Below, piece by piece: positions 45,533-55,557 of a stretch of DNA of 64,000 bases; position 1 is the stretch's first letter; every line of letters starts with the position of its first letter. The stretch spans positions 335,917 through 399,916 of the forward strand of contig QOQV01000001.1 in assembly GCA_003327435.1 (NCBI GenBank), read 5' to 3'. The translations under genes and the position numbers were made by a program. The notes below the pieces were generated by a model, which saw nothing but the letters and a program-made list of their open reading frames with translations, ran no database searches and was not told the DNA's origin. The stretch comes from Ignavibacteriota bacterium. GTDB taxonomy: Bacteria > Bacteroidota > Ignavibacteria > UBA10030 > BY39.

Positions 45533-46816
45533 ATGAAACCATATTCTTTATCTTTATTGATAATTTTCATAATATTGTTTGATAATTATACAATTACTCA
45601 GGAACAAACTGTAAAAGAAAATCCTTTTTCACAGTCCAAATTTGTTCCTGACATATCTTTCATTATTGACGCATCCTATCTATATCATAATATAAAAAAT
45701 CATGAATTTGAAGAACTTCAAATACCGGGAATATCAAGTTTGCATTCTAATGCAACAGAAACTCATAATCATACACATATAACAAATCAAAAAGGATTCA
45801 ATCTAAATTATGGTGAACTTTATATATCTGCAACAGCAGATCCATTTTTTGATTTAACCGGGATACTTCACTTAAGTAAATCAGGCCTTGAGATCGAAGA
45901 AGGATATTTTGTTACAAGAAAATTACCTTTAGGTTTTCAACTAAAAGGAGGAAAATTTTACAGTGGATTCGGAAAAATAAATGAACAACATCCACATATC
46001 TGGGACTTTGTTGAACAACCGTTAATTTTTAATTCTTTCTTTGGTTCAGAAGGGTTAAATGAAACAGGAGTACAATTGAACTGGATAGCCCCAACAAAAT
46101 TTTTCTTAAGCACAGGTGTAGAAGTTTTTCAAGGTGAAAATGAGCCAAGCTTCGGAACCCAAGGATTTTCTATTGGTTCAAACGAAATAGAAGCAATTGA
46201 ACATCCCAATCTCCTAACTGGTTTTATATCCACTTCTTTAGATATCGATGATTTTACTGGCTTGCTCAAATTCTCAATTGCATCGGGTAAAAAGAGAGAA
46301 GTCCATACTCATTATTCAGAAACAGAACATGAAGAAAATGCTATTTCTGCAAAAACAAATATCTTCGGAATAAGTATAACCGGTAAATATTTAATTGATC
46401 CAATAAAAAGTTTATCATTTCAGACTGAATATCTTTATCGAACAGTGAAAGGAAATAAATATTCCTATGATAGTACTGCTGCCACGGTATATGATTTAGA
46501 ACGGAATCAATCTGGATTATATTCACAAATTGTATATAAATTCGCTAAGCGATGGAGGTTTGGTGCAAGATATGAATTTTTAGAAAACAATTTCCTCAGG
46601 TTAAATAATATTAGTGAAAAATTACCATCTTATTTGCCTCGATATTCTGCAATGATAGATTTTAATCCCACTGAGTTTTCGAGAATAAGATTCCAGTATA
46701 CTTATGATAGATCCAGATATCTACTTGAAGATCTAAATTATAGTATTAAAGCTATACATCAAATTACATTACAAATCAATTTATCAATCGGAGCGCATGG
46801 TGCCCATCCATTTTAA
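45533..46816 (+). CDS. Outer-membrane barrel protein with His-rich loops
   Basis: This 427-residue protein has a signal sequence (about 1-22) and alternating barrel strands ending ITLQINLSIGAHGAHPF. Three His-rich stretches are seen: THNHTHITNQ near 80, HTHYSETEHEE near 262 and the C-terminal AHGAHP. Upstream is AATAGGAGAA. The His clusters and the following zinc-type binding protein suggest a divalent metal (zinc-like) outer-membrane channel or binder. Confidence 0.65.
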   Translation: MKPYSLSLLIIFIILFDNYTITQEQTVKENPFSQSKFVPDISFIIDASYLYHNIKNHEFEELQIPGISSLHSNATETHNHTHITNQKGFNLNYGELYISATADPFFDLTGILHLSKSGLEIEEGYFVTRKLPLGFQLKGGKFYSGFGKINEQHPHIWDFVEQPLIFNSFFGSEGLNETGVQLNWIAPTKFFLSTGVEVFQGENEPSFGTQGFSIGSNEIEAIEHPNLLTGFISTSLDIDDFTGLLKFSIASGKKREVHTHYSETEHEENAISAKTNIFGISITGKYLIDPIKSLSFQTEYLYRTVKGNKYSYDSTAATVYDLERNQSGLYSQIVYKFAKRWRFGARYEFLENNFLRLNNISEKLPSYLPRYSAMIDFNPTEFSRIRFQYTYDRSRYLLEDLNYSIKAIHQITLQINLSIGAHGAHPF

Positions 46817-46831
46817 AGAAAGGAGATCAAT

Positions 46832-47725
46832 ATGAAAAAACTATCATTTTTTATTATATATTCATTTTTGCTTTTAAGTGCACACTCAAATGAGTTAAAT
46901 GTTATCACCACATATCCTTATATTGCAAGTATTGTGGAAAACATAGGTGGTGATAAAGTCCAGGTTACAGCCCTCGCCAGCGCTAAATGGGATCCCCATA
47001 CAATTTTACCAAAACCTTCATATATCGCACAATTGAGGAAAGCCGACTTGCTGATTATCAATGGTGCACAACTTGAAATCGGCTGGTTGCCCCAATTAAT
47101 TCGGCAGGCAAACAATCCAAAAATCCATTTTGAATCCACTGGATTCCTTGATTTATCAAAATTCGTTAATTTAATTGATGTACCAAAGAACATTTCGCGT
47201 GCTTCAGGTGATGTTCATCCAGAAGGCAATCCACATTACTATATGGATTATATGAACCTATACCAAATTGCTGAAGCAATAAAAAACAAATTAACCGAAC
47301 TTAACCCAGAAAATCAAAGATACTTTACGGAAAATTTAAACAAGTTCAAAGAAAAATTGAATGGGAAAATTCAAAATTGGGAAGCAAAAATTAAAAATCT
47401 CTATGGTATAAAGGTTATCGAATATCACAAAATTTTTGATTACTTCATCAAGCGTGCCGGATTAGTCCTTGCAGGTACAATTGAACCTTTGCCTGGAATA
47501 CCCCCTTCATCAAAACATATCGAAGCAATGGAAAAACTAATAATGATGGAAAATATTAAATTTATACTCCAGGATGTTTATAATCCCGATGATGCAGCAA
47601 ATTATCTTTCCAAAAAACATAATATTAAAATGCTCAAATTGCCACACGATGTTGGAGCCGTGGATGGAGCAAAAGATATTTTTTCGCTTTTCGATTTCAT
47701 AATAGAAAGGTTAAACAATGATTGA
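46832..47725 (+). CDS. Metal ABC transporter substrate-binding protein (ZnuA/MntC family)
   Basis: This 297-residue periplasmic protein has a signal peptide and the SBP_bac_9 metal ligands: His in KWDPHTILPKPS (about 55), His in GNPHYYMD (about 132), His in IEYHKIFDYF (about 198) and Asp in LPHDVGAVDG (about 272). There is no His-rich loop between the first two ligands as in typical ZnuA; the equivalent loop has a single His (DVHPEGNPH). It starts 15 bp after the His-rich barrel gene with AAAGGAG before its ATG. Confidence 0.87.
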   Translation: MKKLSFFIIYSFLLLSAHSNELNVITTYPYIASIVENIGGDKVQVTALASAKWDPHTILPKPSYIAQLRKADLLIINGAQLEIGWLPQLIRQANNPKIHFESTGFLDLSKFVNLIDVPKNISRASGDVHPEGNPHYYMDYMNLYQIAEAIKNKLTELNPENQRYFTENLNKFKEKLNGKIQNWEAKIKNLYGIKVIEYHKIFDYFIKRAGLVLAGTIEPLPGIPPSSKHIEAMEKLIMMENIKFILQDVYNPDDAANYLSKKHNIKMLKLPHDVGAVDGAKDIFSLFDFIIERLNND

Positions 47726-48506
47726 TATCTTGATTTCTGCATTTTTATTATCCATTGTTCTGCTTGGTATACATGCATATTTCGGATTGGAAATTATAAG
47801 AAGAGGAATAATATTTACAGATTTAGCAGTTGGACAGATGGCAGCCCTTGGTGCAGCAATATCCATTTTATTAACTGATGGTGAATTCTTATACCCAATA
47901 TCTCTTTCATTTGCTCTTTTAGGTGGTATTTTAATAGCATTTGCTTCTCAGAGAACAAAATATGTGGAAGCGTTCATAGGATTACTCTATGCATTTGGAT
48001 TTTCCGCTGTATTTATCATTCTATCCCGTTCAGCTCATGGGATGGAAGAGTTTCAAAAACTGATGGCATCCGATATCCTATACACACCTTTTGATGAAAT
48101 TCTGAAAACTGCTATAATATATAGTATCCTTGGGTTAATTATCTGGATTTTTAACAAAAAAACTACTGGATTTATTAAAGATGTTTTATTTTTTCTAACT
48201 TTTGCAATAACCGTAACCAGCTCTGTAAAAGTTGCCGGTGTATTGATAGTTTTTGCAATACTTGTTTCACCTGCGCTTATATCATTACATTTAGTAAGAA
48301 AAAATTATCTATTTTTTGCCTGGATAATTGGAACAATATTAAACCTGGTCGCTATAATTGCATCTTATAAATTTGATTTCCCAACAGGATATACAATTGT
48401 GGCTTTAAACGCATTTGCTGCAATACTTGTAATCATCGTGACAGAAAGATTAAAAATAATTTTTAATGTAAAAAATAAACATAAGGATAAAAATGAAAAA
48501 ACTTGA
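47718..48506 (+). CDS. Metal ABC transporter permease (ZnuB/MntB family)
   Basis: This 262-residue permease has 7-8 helices and the family pattern LGIHAYFGLEIIRRGIIFTDLAVGQMAALG, where the cytoplasmic coupling region lies, plus VKVAGVLIVFAILVSPALIS near the C-terminus. Its start overlaps the substrate-binding gene by 8 bp. No ABC ATPase of this family is adjacent, so an unlinked ATPase would be needed. Confidence 0.88.
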   Translation: MIDILISAFLLSIVLLGIHAYFGLEIIRRGIIFTDLAVGQMAALGAAISILLTDGEFLYPISLSFALLGGILIAFASQRTKYVEAFIGLLYAFGFSAVFIILSRSAHGMEEFQKLMASDILYTPFDEILKTAIIYSILGLIIWIFNKKTTGFIKDVLFFLTFAITVTSSVKVAGVLIVFAILVSPALISLHLVRKNYLFFAWIIGTILNLVAIIASYKFDFPTGYTIVALNAFAAILVIIVTERLKIIFNVKNKHKDKNEKT

Positions 48507-48993
48507 GGATTACACTAAAGACGAATTAATCAAACTTATTAAAGTTTATGCAAAAAATTGGCTATCACATGATGGATGCTGGTTTCTTGCTGTAGAGGAA
48601 AAGTATGGACTGGAAATTGCGATAGAACTTGATAAAAAATCCTGGGAAAGATTCGCAGTCACGGAAGCGAGACGAATAATGAACGAATTTGGGATTCCAG
48701 AAAATTCAGGATTGAATGGACTTGAGAAGGCATTTCAATATAGATTATATGCTCACATAAACGAACAGGAAATCTCGAGGACTGAAAATTCGCTGCAATT
48801 CAAAATGGTAGAGTGTCGTGTCCAGAAAACAAGACGAGAAAAAAAGCTTCCACTATTTCCATGCAAATCTGTCGGAATGGTTGAATTCACAAATTTTGCT
48901 CAGACAATTGATAAAAGAATTCAGGTCAGATGCATTTCCTGTCCACCTGATGAGGTCAAGGAATTTTATTGTGGGTGGGAATTTACAATATAA
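48493..48993 (+). CDS. DUF6125 family protein
   Basis: This 166-residue soluble protein has LSHDGCWFLAVEEKYGLEIAIELDKKSW near residues 24-51, then a Cys-containing C-terminal half (VECRVQKTRR, LPLFPCKSVGMVEF, RCISCPPD, YCGWEF). This matches DUF6125, related to L-2-amino-thiazoline-4-carboxylic acid hydrolase-like proteins with conserved Cys. It overlaps the permease stop by 14 bp, so it is translationally linked to the metal operon. Function is unknown; metal or thiol chemistry is plausible. Confidence 0.7.
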   Translation: MKKLEDYTKDELIKLIKVYAKNWLSHDGCWFLAVEEKYGLEIAIELDKKSWERFAVTEARRIMNEFGIPENSGLNGLEKAFQYRLYAHINEQEISRTENSLQFKMVECRVQKTRREKKLPLFPCKSVGMVEFTNFAQTIDKRIQVRCISCPPDEVKEFYCGWEFTI

Positions 48994-49076
48994 TTTTTTG
49001 CAAAATTTTTCTAAAATTAATAAATTTATACCGCATTTCTATTAAATTTTCAAAAATTAACAAATTAAGGAAAACT

Positions 49077-50027
49077 ATGTCTATTATAGTTGAAAACCTA
49101 TCCAAACATTATGGTCATTTGAAGGCGGTCGACAATATTTCCTTTGAGATCCACCATGGTGAAATAGTCGGATTTTTAGGACCTAATGGGGCTGGTAAAA
49201 CTACGACAATGCGTATTTTGACTTCCTATCTTTCACCGACATCTGGCGAAGTTATAATTGAAGGAAAAAATATTCGTGAACAAACAATCGAAACTCGAAG
49301 ATTAATCGGATATTTACCTGAATCAAATCCACTTTACTCAGATATGAACGTGCTCGACTATCTGGAATTTGTAGCAAAATTGCAGGGCGTGGATAAAACA
49401 AAAATCAGTAAAAGAGTCAGAGAAATGATTGGTGTATGTGGCTTGAATGAAGTCAAACATATGGACATTGGACAACTTTCAAAAGGTTATCGTCAGCGAG
49501 TCGGGCTTGCTCAAGCAATGATTCATGATCCAAAAATTTTAATTATGGATGAACCAACAAGTGGCCTTGACCCAAATCAGATTGTTGAAATTAGGAATCT
49601 AATCCGACAGTTGGGTAAAGAAAAAACAGTGATTTTATCAACACATATTTTGCCGGAAGTTCAAGCAACCTGTAATCGAGTTTTGATAATCAATAAAGGT
49701 AAGATAGTAGCTGACGGAACACCTTCAGAACTTCAAAGCGGTTTCCATGGATATGAAAGAATTTTTGTTGAAATCGAAAAACCAGATGGCTATGATTTTG
49801 AAATGCTCCAGGTCAAATTTAATAGTCTACCAACGATAAAACAAATTACTTTAATGTACGAAAGAGATGGCATTCTCAGAATGAAGTTTGAAGCCGAAAA
49901 AGGCACAGATATCAGAAAACAGATTTATCAAATTTGTAAGGAAAACAATTTCAGTTTAATAGAATTACATAGAGAACAAACAAGTTTAGAAGATGTATTC
50001 CACCAACTTACTTTAGAGGCAGCGTAA
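49077..50027 (+). CDS. gldA: GldA-like ABC transporter ATP-binding protein
   Basis: This 316-residue ATPase has Walker A GPNGAGKTT, signature LSKGYRQRVGLAQAM, Walker B ILIMDEPTSGLD and the C-terminal DUF-like extension of drug/gliding exporters. ATG 49077 with TTAAGGAAAA is chosen; the frame is open to 48969 but only overlaps the previous gene. It is followed by GldF- and GldG-like genes, the arrangement known from gliding Bacteroidota, where GldAFG is needed for gliding motility. Confidence 0.87.
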   Translation: MSIIVENLSKHYGHLKAVDNISFEIHHGEIVGFLGPNGAGKTTTMRILTSYLSPTSGEVIIEGKNIREQTIETRRLIGYLPESNPLYSDMNVLDYLEFVAKLQGVDKTKISKRVREMIGVCGLNEVKHMDIGQLSKGYRQRVGLAQAMIHDPKILIMDEPTSGLDPNQIVEIRNLIRQLGKEKTVILSTHILPEVQATCNRVLIINKGKIVADGTPSELQSGFHGYERIFVEIEKPDGYDFEMLQVKFNSLPTIKQITLMYERDGILRMKFEAEKGTDIRKQIYQICKENNFSLIELHREQTSLEDVFHQLTLEAA

Positions 50028-50028
50028 T

Positions 50029-50739
50029 ATGGAAAATATAATCACAATATTTAAAAAGGAACTTAAGTCATACTTCGACTCAGCAATGGCGTATATTATT
50101 ATTGTTGTATTTGTTGGACTATTAGGCTGGTTTTTTACAAGCAGCCTTTTTCTGGTAAACCTTGCTACATTAAGGTCATTCTTTGAAACTGCACCGTTTT
50201 TACTTTTATTCTTCGGACCAGCAATAACAATGAGGTTAATATCAGAAGAAAAGAAAAGTGGTACAATTGAGTTGCTTGCAACCAAACCAATTCAGGATTA
50301 TGAAATAATAATTGGGAAATTCCTTTCAGCCTGGGCACTTTTTGTTATTGCTTTATTACCAACTTTAATTTACTATTTCACAATCACCATTTTAGGTGAT
50401 ATCGAAATTGGACCTGTTATCGGTGGATATTTAGGATTGATTCTGGTTGGCGCTGTATTCATAGCAATCGGAGTTTTTGGTTCAACACTCACAGAAAATC
50501 AGGTGGTCGCATTCATTATAAGTTTCTTGTTTGTATTCATACTATTCATACTTGATAAAATTTTGATGTTTGCACCAGGATTTTTAGCATCAATTTTAGA
50601 ATACATAAGCATCGATTATCACTTTTCAAATATTGCTCGCGGTGTTATCGACACTCGCGATTTAATTTACTACATTTCAGCAATAGTTCTAATGCTATAT
50701 CTAAGTACAGTAGTAATAAGTAAAAGAAGATGGGCATAA
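50029..50739 (+). CDS. gldF: GldF-like ABC-2 type permease
   Basis: This 236-residue protein has six helices and begins MENIITIFKKELKSYFDSAMAY. The ABC-2 pattern includes LFFGPAITMRLISEEKKSGTIE followed by LLATKPI near 65-90. It follows gldA by one base and precedes gldG by 12 bp. It is the membrane partner of the ATPase. Confidence 0.87.
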   Translation: MENIITIFKKELKSYFDSAMAYIIIVVFVGLLGWFFTSSLFLVNLATLRSFFETAPFLLLFFGPAITMRLISEEKKSGTIELLATKPIQDYEIIIGKFLSAWALFVIALLPTLIYYFTITILGDIEIGPVIGGYLGLILVGAVFIAIGVFGSTLTENQVVAFIISFLFVFILFILDKILMFAPGFLASILEYISIDYHFSNIARGVIDTRDLIYYISAIVLMLYLSTVVISKRRWA

Positions 50740-50751
50740 GTCGAGGTTTAT

Positions 50752-52329
50752 ATGAAGAAAACTAAACAACAAATTATATTTCAAACTATCTTAATCATTG
50801 GTATTGTTGTATTTATAAATATAATTTCTGTCAGAGTTTTTACACGCCTTGATTTGACCAGTTCAAAAGCATATTCTCTATCGGAAGCCAGCAAAGATTT
50901 AGTTCGTTCACTTGACGATAAATTTCTCGTAAAGGCATATTTTACTGCTGATTTACCTGCACCTTATAACAATCATCGCAGATTTTTACAAGACCAACTC
51001 GATGATTACAAAGCATACTCAAAAGGTAATTTTCAATACGAATTTATTGACCCATCGAAAAATCAGGAACTTGAACAGGAAGCCCAACGCTACAACATTC
51101 CACCTGTACAGGTGCAGGTTATTAAAGATGATAAACTTCAGATTGAAAAAGCTTATATGGGGCTTGTGTTTTTATATGGCGACAAGCAAGAGAACATACA
51201 GGTCGTTAAAAACTTAGATAAACTTGAATACGAAATTAGTTCAAAAATCAAGAAGTTAACATCAAATAAACAAATTAAAATAGGTATTGCAAGTGGGCAT
51301 GGAGAGCCAGATTTTGAAAAATTGAAACAATTCAGAGAATTGCTCGCAGAGCAATATAATGTGGTTTCTGTCAACATTAAAAATGGCAACCCAATTCCAG
51401 ATGACATATCTGCCTTATTAATAATAGCTCCCCGCGAAAAATTTTCCGATGCTGATAAATACGTAATAGATCAATACTTGATGAAGGGTGGCAAGATTGC
51501 ATTCTTCATAAATCAAATTGATGCAACTTTACAGTCGCAAATGGGACAAACCTTGAATATAAATCTGGATGATTTGTACGAAACTTACGGTTTTAAAATT
51601 CGAGCTGATATGGTAAGAGATGCACGCTGTGCAAATGTCACAATTAGCCAACAGGCAGGTTTTATGACAATACAGAGTCAAATTCCATATCCCTATTTAC
51701 CGATAGCAAGTGAATATAATCCAAAGAATATTGTTGTTAAGAATTTAGGTCCTGTAATATTCCACTTCGTTAGCTCTATTGATACGAGTTTAGCAAATGC
51801 AAAAGGTTTACATTTAGAAGTTCTATTGACCAGCTCAAACAAAAGTGGAAGAATGGAAGGATTCTTTATTATAAATCCAACTTTGCCATTTACACAGGAT
51901 ATGTTCAAAGAATCTTATATTCCACTTGCAATATCAGTTGAGGGAAATTTTAAAAGTCATTATGCTGATAGAGAGCCTCAAATTGATTCAACATCAAACA
52001 TTTCGATTGCAGATAAGTTAACTAATAGTTCAAAAACAAAAATTGTTGTTGTTGGAGATGGTGATTTTATACAGGATTCTTACATTGGAACAAGAGATAA
52101 TTTAGTTTTTGCTACCAACTTGATTGACTGGTTGGTGGATGATATTGGATTAACTACGATTCGTTCAAAAGATATTGCAGTTAAACCATTAGAAGAAGTT
52201 TCAGATGGCACCAGGACTTTTGTGAAATCTATAAATTTAGTTTTACCCCCATTAATAATGATTGTTACGGGAATTATTCGATGGAGATTAAAAGTATCCC
52301 GTCGTAAAAGAATTGAAATGTCTATCTAA
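50752..52329 (+). CDS. gldG: GldG-like ABC transporter accessory protein
   Basis: This 525-residue protein has an N-terminal helix (about 10-30), a large periplasmic ABC_transp_aux domain (LDLTSSKAYSLSEASKDLVRS, YEFIDPSKNQELEQEA) and a C-terminal helix (about 490-510) ending in basic residues. The domain order matches GldG. With gldA and gldF it forms an export or envelope-remodelling ABC system; gliding itself is not proved by these genes. Confidence 0.88.
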   Translation: MKKTKQQIIFQTILIIGIVVFINIISVRVFTRLDLTSSKAYSLSEASKDLVRSLDDKFLVKAYFTADLPAPYNNHRRFLQDQLDDYKAYSKGNFQYEFIDPSKNQELEQEAQRYNIPPVQVQVIKDDKLQIEKAYMGLVFLYGDKQENIQVVKNLDKLEYEISSKIKKLTSNKQIKIGIASGHGEPDFEKLKQFRELLAEQYNVVSVNIKNGNPIPDDISALLIIAPREKFSDADKYVIDQYLMKGGKIAFFINQIDATLQSQMGQTLNINLDDLYETYGFKIRADMVRDARCANVTISQQAGFMTIQSQIPYPYLPIASEYNPKNIVVKNLGPVIFHFVSSIDTSLANAKGLHLEVLLTSSNKSGRMEGFFIINPTLPFTQDMFKESYIPLAISVEGNFKSHYADREPQIDSTSNISIADKLTNSSKTKIVVVGDGDFIQDSYIGTRDNLVFATNLIDWLVDDIGLTTIRSKDIAVKPLEEVSDGTRTFVKSINLVLPPLIMIVTGIIRWRLKVSRRKRIEMSI

Positions 52330-52343
52330 TTGATGAGGTCAAA

Positions 52344-53240
52344 GTGAAAAAGACAACAATTTCTTTAATCGTTATTTTTATTGTCTTACTCGCAGTTGTA
52401 TACTTTTTAATTCGACCAGAACCTGAAAGAACTGCAAGTTACGATATAAAAGATCTCGGTCTTAAAATCGATTCAACGTATATTTCTAAAATCGAGGTCT
52501 ATCGTAATAACAAAACAATAGTCTTAGAACAACAATCGGATAAGTGGTTTGTTACATCGCCAATAAAATATCCAGCTGACGAAATATCTGTAACCACATT
52601 ACTCTCTTCAGCATCCAAATTGAAAATACTTAGCCTAATTTCATCTAATCCAGCAAAACAATCAGTATTCCAGGTTGATTCTTCCAGTGGCACTATTTTG
52701 AATTTCTATGATAAACGAGGAAAAAATATCACATTTATACTTGGAAAAATGGGACCATCTTATATGGAATCATACCTCAGACCAATAAATTCAAATGAGG
52801 TATATCTGTCGGAAGGGATAAATTCATGGACTGTAAATAAAGATGTACGCGACTGGAGGGATAAATATATTTTGAAACTCCAGAAAGATTCAATCAAACA
52901 AATTATTTTTGAAACTGGCAAAGAACTCTTTTCAATCTTAAAAACAGAAAATAAATGGTATCTTGAGAATGATTCTTTAGAATCCAGTAAAATTGAAAGT
53001 ATTTTGAACCTTCTAAGTAACCTAAGAACTGAAGATTTTGTAGATTCATCAGTTAACTTACCTCAAGCACAAACAAAATTAACGGTACAGGAAAAAGAAT
53101 TTAATATGATTTCATTATATCCAATTCCTCCAGATAGTTCAAAATACTGGGTTACAAGTTCAAATAGTCAACAAACATTTACAGTGAGCCGTTACATTGC
53201 AAACCAGTTAATAAAAAAGAAGAATGATTTTCTAAAATAG
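52344..53240 (+). CDS. DUF4340 protein of the gldAFG operon
   Basis: This 298-residue protein has an N-terminal membrane anchor (about 5-24) and repeated DUF4340 units such as IEVYRNNKTIVLEQQSDKW followed by FVTSPIKYPADEI. It begins with GTG 14 bp after gldG. DUF4340 proteins regularly follow GldG-type genes and probably form its periplasmic partner. Confidence 0.82.
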   Translation: MKKTTISLIVIFIVLLAVVYFLIRPEPERTASYDIKDLGLKIDSTYISKIEVYRNNKTIVLEQQSDKWFVTSPIKYPADEISVTTLLSSASKLKILSLISSNPAKQSVFQVDSSSGTILNFYDKRGKNITFILGKMGPSYMESYLRPINSNEVYLSEGINSWTVNKDVRDWRDKYILKLQKDSIKQIIFETGKELFSILKTENKWYLENDSLESSKIESILNLLSNLRTEDFVDSSVNLPQAQTKLTVQEKEFNMISLYPIPPDSSKYWVTSSNSQQTFTVSRYIANQLIKKKNDFLK

Positions 53241-53241
53241 A

Positions 53242-53913
53242 TTACAAGTTTTCAAGTATCAGGACAAATTCGCCTTTTAACTTTCGCTCGGATACAATTT
53301 TCAACAGTTCCTCCGCATTACCATAAAATATCTCTTCATCTTCCATAGTTAAATTATATGCAAGACATATTCGCCTTTTTCCTATTATTGACAGAATATC
53401 CTGCAAAAGACGGTTTAAACGATATGGTGTATCCATTAGAACAATTGTATTTTTTTCATTTTTCAGAAATTTAAGCTCTGCCCTTCTCTTTTCACTTTTT
53501 GGCGAGAGCCATCCGTAAAATAAAAATCTATCTATTTTAAACCCTGAAACAATTAAAGCTGGCATTAAAGAAGAAGCTCCTGGAATAGGAATTATTTTTA
53601 TTTTTCTATCAATTGCTTTTTTAACCAATATCCTCCCTGGATCAGAAAAAACCGGTGTTCCAGAATCAGACATAAGAGCAATGTCTTTACCTTTTAGTAA
53701 AATATCTATCAACTCGTCTGTTTTTTCGGATTCGTTATGCTCGTTTAGATTATGCAATTCCTTTTGGATCGAATATTTTTTTAATAACTTACTCCCCTCC
53801 TTAAATTCTTCTACTACAATTATATCAACTCCCTCTAATACTTCAACTGCACGAAGTGTAATGTCCTTGTAATTACCAATTGGAGTTGCGACAAGAAATA
53901 ATTTTCCTGGCAT
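53242..53913 (-). CDS. RsmI-type tetrapyrrole-methylase-fold methyltransferase (short paralog)
   Basis: This 223-residue protein has the TP_methylase fold: LFLVATPIGNYKDITLRAVE at the start, ALMSDSGTPVFSDPG and IIPIPGASSLMPALIVSG. Canonical RsmI (16S rRNA C1402 2'-O-methyltransferase) is about 280 residues and has an AEDTRHT-type motif after the first strand; here that position reads VVEEFKEGSKLLKKY, as in the shorter RsmI-like paralogs. The substrate is therefore uncertain. It is convergent with the DUF4340 gene, one base apart. Confidence 0.78.
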   Translation of the reverse strand: MPGKLFLVATPIGNYKDITLRAVEVLEGVDIIVVEEFKEGSKLLKKYSIQKELHNLNEHNESEKTDELIDILLKGKDIALMSDSGTPVFSDPGRILVKKAIDRKIKIIPIPGASSLMPALIVSGFKIDRFLFYGWLSPKSEKRRAELKFLKNEKNTIVLMDTPYRLNRLLQDILSIIGKRRICLAYNLTMEDEEIFYGNAEELLKIVSERKLKGEFVLILENL

Positions 53914-53916
53914 TTT

Positions 53917-55104
53917 TTAAACAGATTTTCTTTGGAAATAAAACTTTACACTCATCAATATCAGTGCAGTCGATGGAACCGCAATCAACAAACCAACAAA
54001 ACCGATGAAATAACCAAAAACCAGCAAGCATAAAATTAACAACACAGGATGCAAACCAACTTGTCTACCTAAAATATTTGGAGAAATTACAGATGCTTCA
54101 AGTATTTGTAAAATTGCATAAGTAATTAAAACAAAAATAATTTTCAACCAAACAGGATCACCACTGAACAAAGCGATAAAAAGGGAAAGAGATAAGCTTA
54201 TCAGTAAACCGATATAAGGAATTAGGCTTAATAAACCAGCAATCATACCAAGCACCAGAGAATATTTGATTCCAAATATCCACAATAAAATAGAAGCGAG
54301 TATGCCATGAATAAATGCAACGAGAATCGCTCCACGCAGATATCTACCAATTAAATTATCAACTTCCTTGTAATAATCTATTGATATTTTGCGATATGAC
54401 TCCGGAATCCAGGATTTTACCAATGATTTTAATTTTGTAAAATCTTTCAATAAATAAAAAGTTAGAAATGGAACAATTAGTAGATTAATAATTTGAGTTA
54501 TTACTGCCGATGCACTGCTGAAAAAATTTATTATAGCACTCAAAAAATCCTTCAACACAAGCTCTAACTTAGGGGTTAATTGCTGCATTATTACATCCCT
54601 TGAGAGATTAGTCGGAACTCCATATTTTTCCAACCATACGAATATGGAACCATCTCTTATCTGACTTACCAGTTCTTTTGTAAGATCCGTTATTACATAC
54701 ATCAGATTGTTTAATTGGTTAAATGCAGGTGGTAGAACCAAAATCAACAATACAGCAATTATTATTATTAGTGAAATTATGACAAAAAGGGATGAAAGCC
54801 ATCTTTGAATTTTTTTGTTTTCAAAATACAATATCACTGGATTAAACAGGTATGCAAATAATAATGAAATTATAAAAGGCAGAAGTATATTTCTCAACTC
54901 AAAAAGTGTCCAGATGAGAAATATTATAATTGATAACCACATTAAGCGCTTTGCGATTTGAAAAGTACGATATTGATAAAACACATATAAAGCAATTAGG
55001 AGAATTATAAAAGGCGATATAATATTTTGAACTGTATAAAGTAATAGGGCAATTAATATCAAACCAACTATTAAAATGACTATTTCTTCTTTTTCTTTTT
55101 GCAT
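53917..55104 (-). CDS. AI-2E family transporter (TqsA/PerM-like permease)
   Basis: This 395-residue membrane protein has about eight helices and the family motif YLRGAILVAFIHGILASI followed by LGMIAGLLSLIPYIG and GRQVGLHPVLLILCLLVFGYFIGF. The family includes the proposed autoinducer-2 exporter TqsA and Na+/H+ antiporters, so the substrate is not predictable. It stops 3 bp before the RsmI-type gene. Confidence 0.88.
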   Translation of the reverse strand: MQKEKEEIVILIVGLILIALLLYTVQNIISPFIILLIALYVFYQYRTFQIAKRLMWLSIIIFLIWTLFELRNILLPFIISLLFAYLFNPVILYFENKKIQRWLSSLFVIISLIIIIAVLLILVLPPAFNQLNNLMYVITDLTKELVSQIRDGSIFVWLEKYGVPTNLSRDVIMQQLTPKLELVLKDFLSAIINFFSSASAVITQIINLLIVPFLTFYLLKDFTKLKSLVKSWIPESYRKISIDYYKEVDNLIGRYLRGAILVAFIHGILASILLWIFGIKYSLVLGMIAGLLSLIPYIGLLISLSLSLFIALFSGDPVWLKIIFVLITYAILQILEASVISPNILGRQVGLHPVLLILCLLVFGYFIGFVGLLIAVPSTALILMSVKFYFQRKSV

Positions 55105-55113
55105 ATTCCCTTC

Positions 55114-55557
55114 TCACCTACCAGTATGACCGAAGCCACCACTACCTCTTTTAGTATCAGTAATATCTTCAACAATTTCCAGATCAACCCTTTCATACTT
55201 GTTTATAATCATCTGTGCAATTCTATCTCCTCTTTTAATTTCAAATTCCCTATCCCCAAAGTTGTGAATGATTACTTTAATCTCTCCTCTGTAATCAGAA
55301 TCAATAGTACCGGGTGAATTCAGAATGCCAATTCCGTAATTTATTGCCAATCCACTTCTGGGCCTTACCTGGGCTTCGTATCCCTCAGGTAATTCTATTC
55401 TTATACCAGTGGGAATTAAACATGTTTGATTCGGTCTAATAATTATATTCTCTTCTACTGCTGCGAACAGGTCAAGACCAGCTGAACCACTCGTTGCATA
55501 AGACGGTGGGGGTATATCTTTAAATTTAGGATCTGTGTATGATATTTTAATCTTCAT
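55114..55557 (-). CDS. dut: dUTP diphosphatase
   Basis: This 147-residue trimeric dUTPase hydrolyses dUTP to dUMP and PPi. All five motifs are visible: [19 protein letters not shown] with [30 protein letters not shown], and the C-terminal arm [11 protein letters not shown] that closes over the active site. It is 9 bp upstream of the AI-2E gene. Confidence 0.96.
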   Translation of the reverse strand: MKIKISYTDPKFKDIPPPSYATSGSAGLDLFAAVEENIIIRPNQTCLIPTGIRIELPEGYEAQVRPRSGLAINYGIGILNSPGTIDSDYRGEIKVIIHNFGDREFEIKRGDRIAQMIINKYERVDLEIVEDITDTKRGSGGFGHTGR

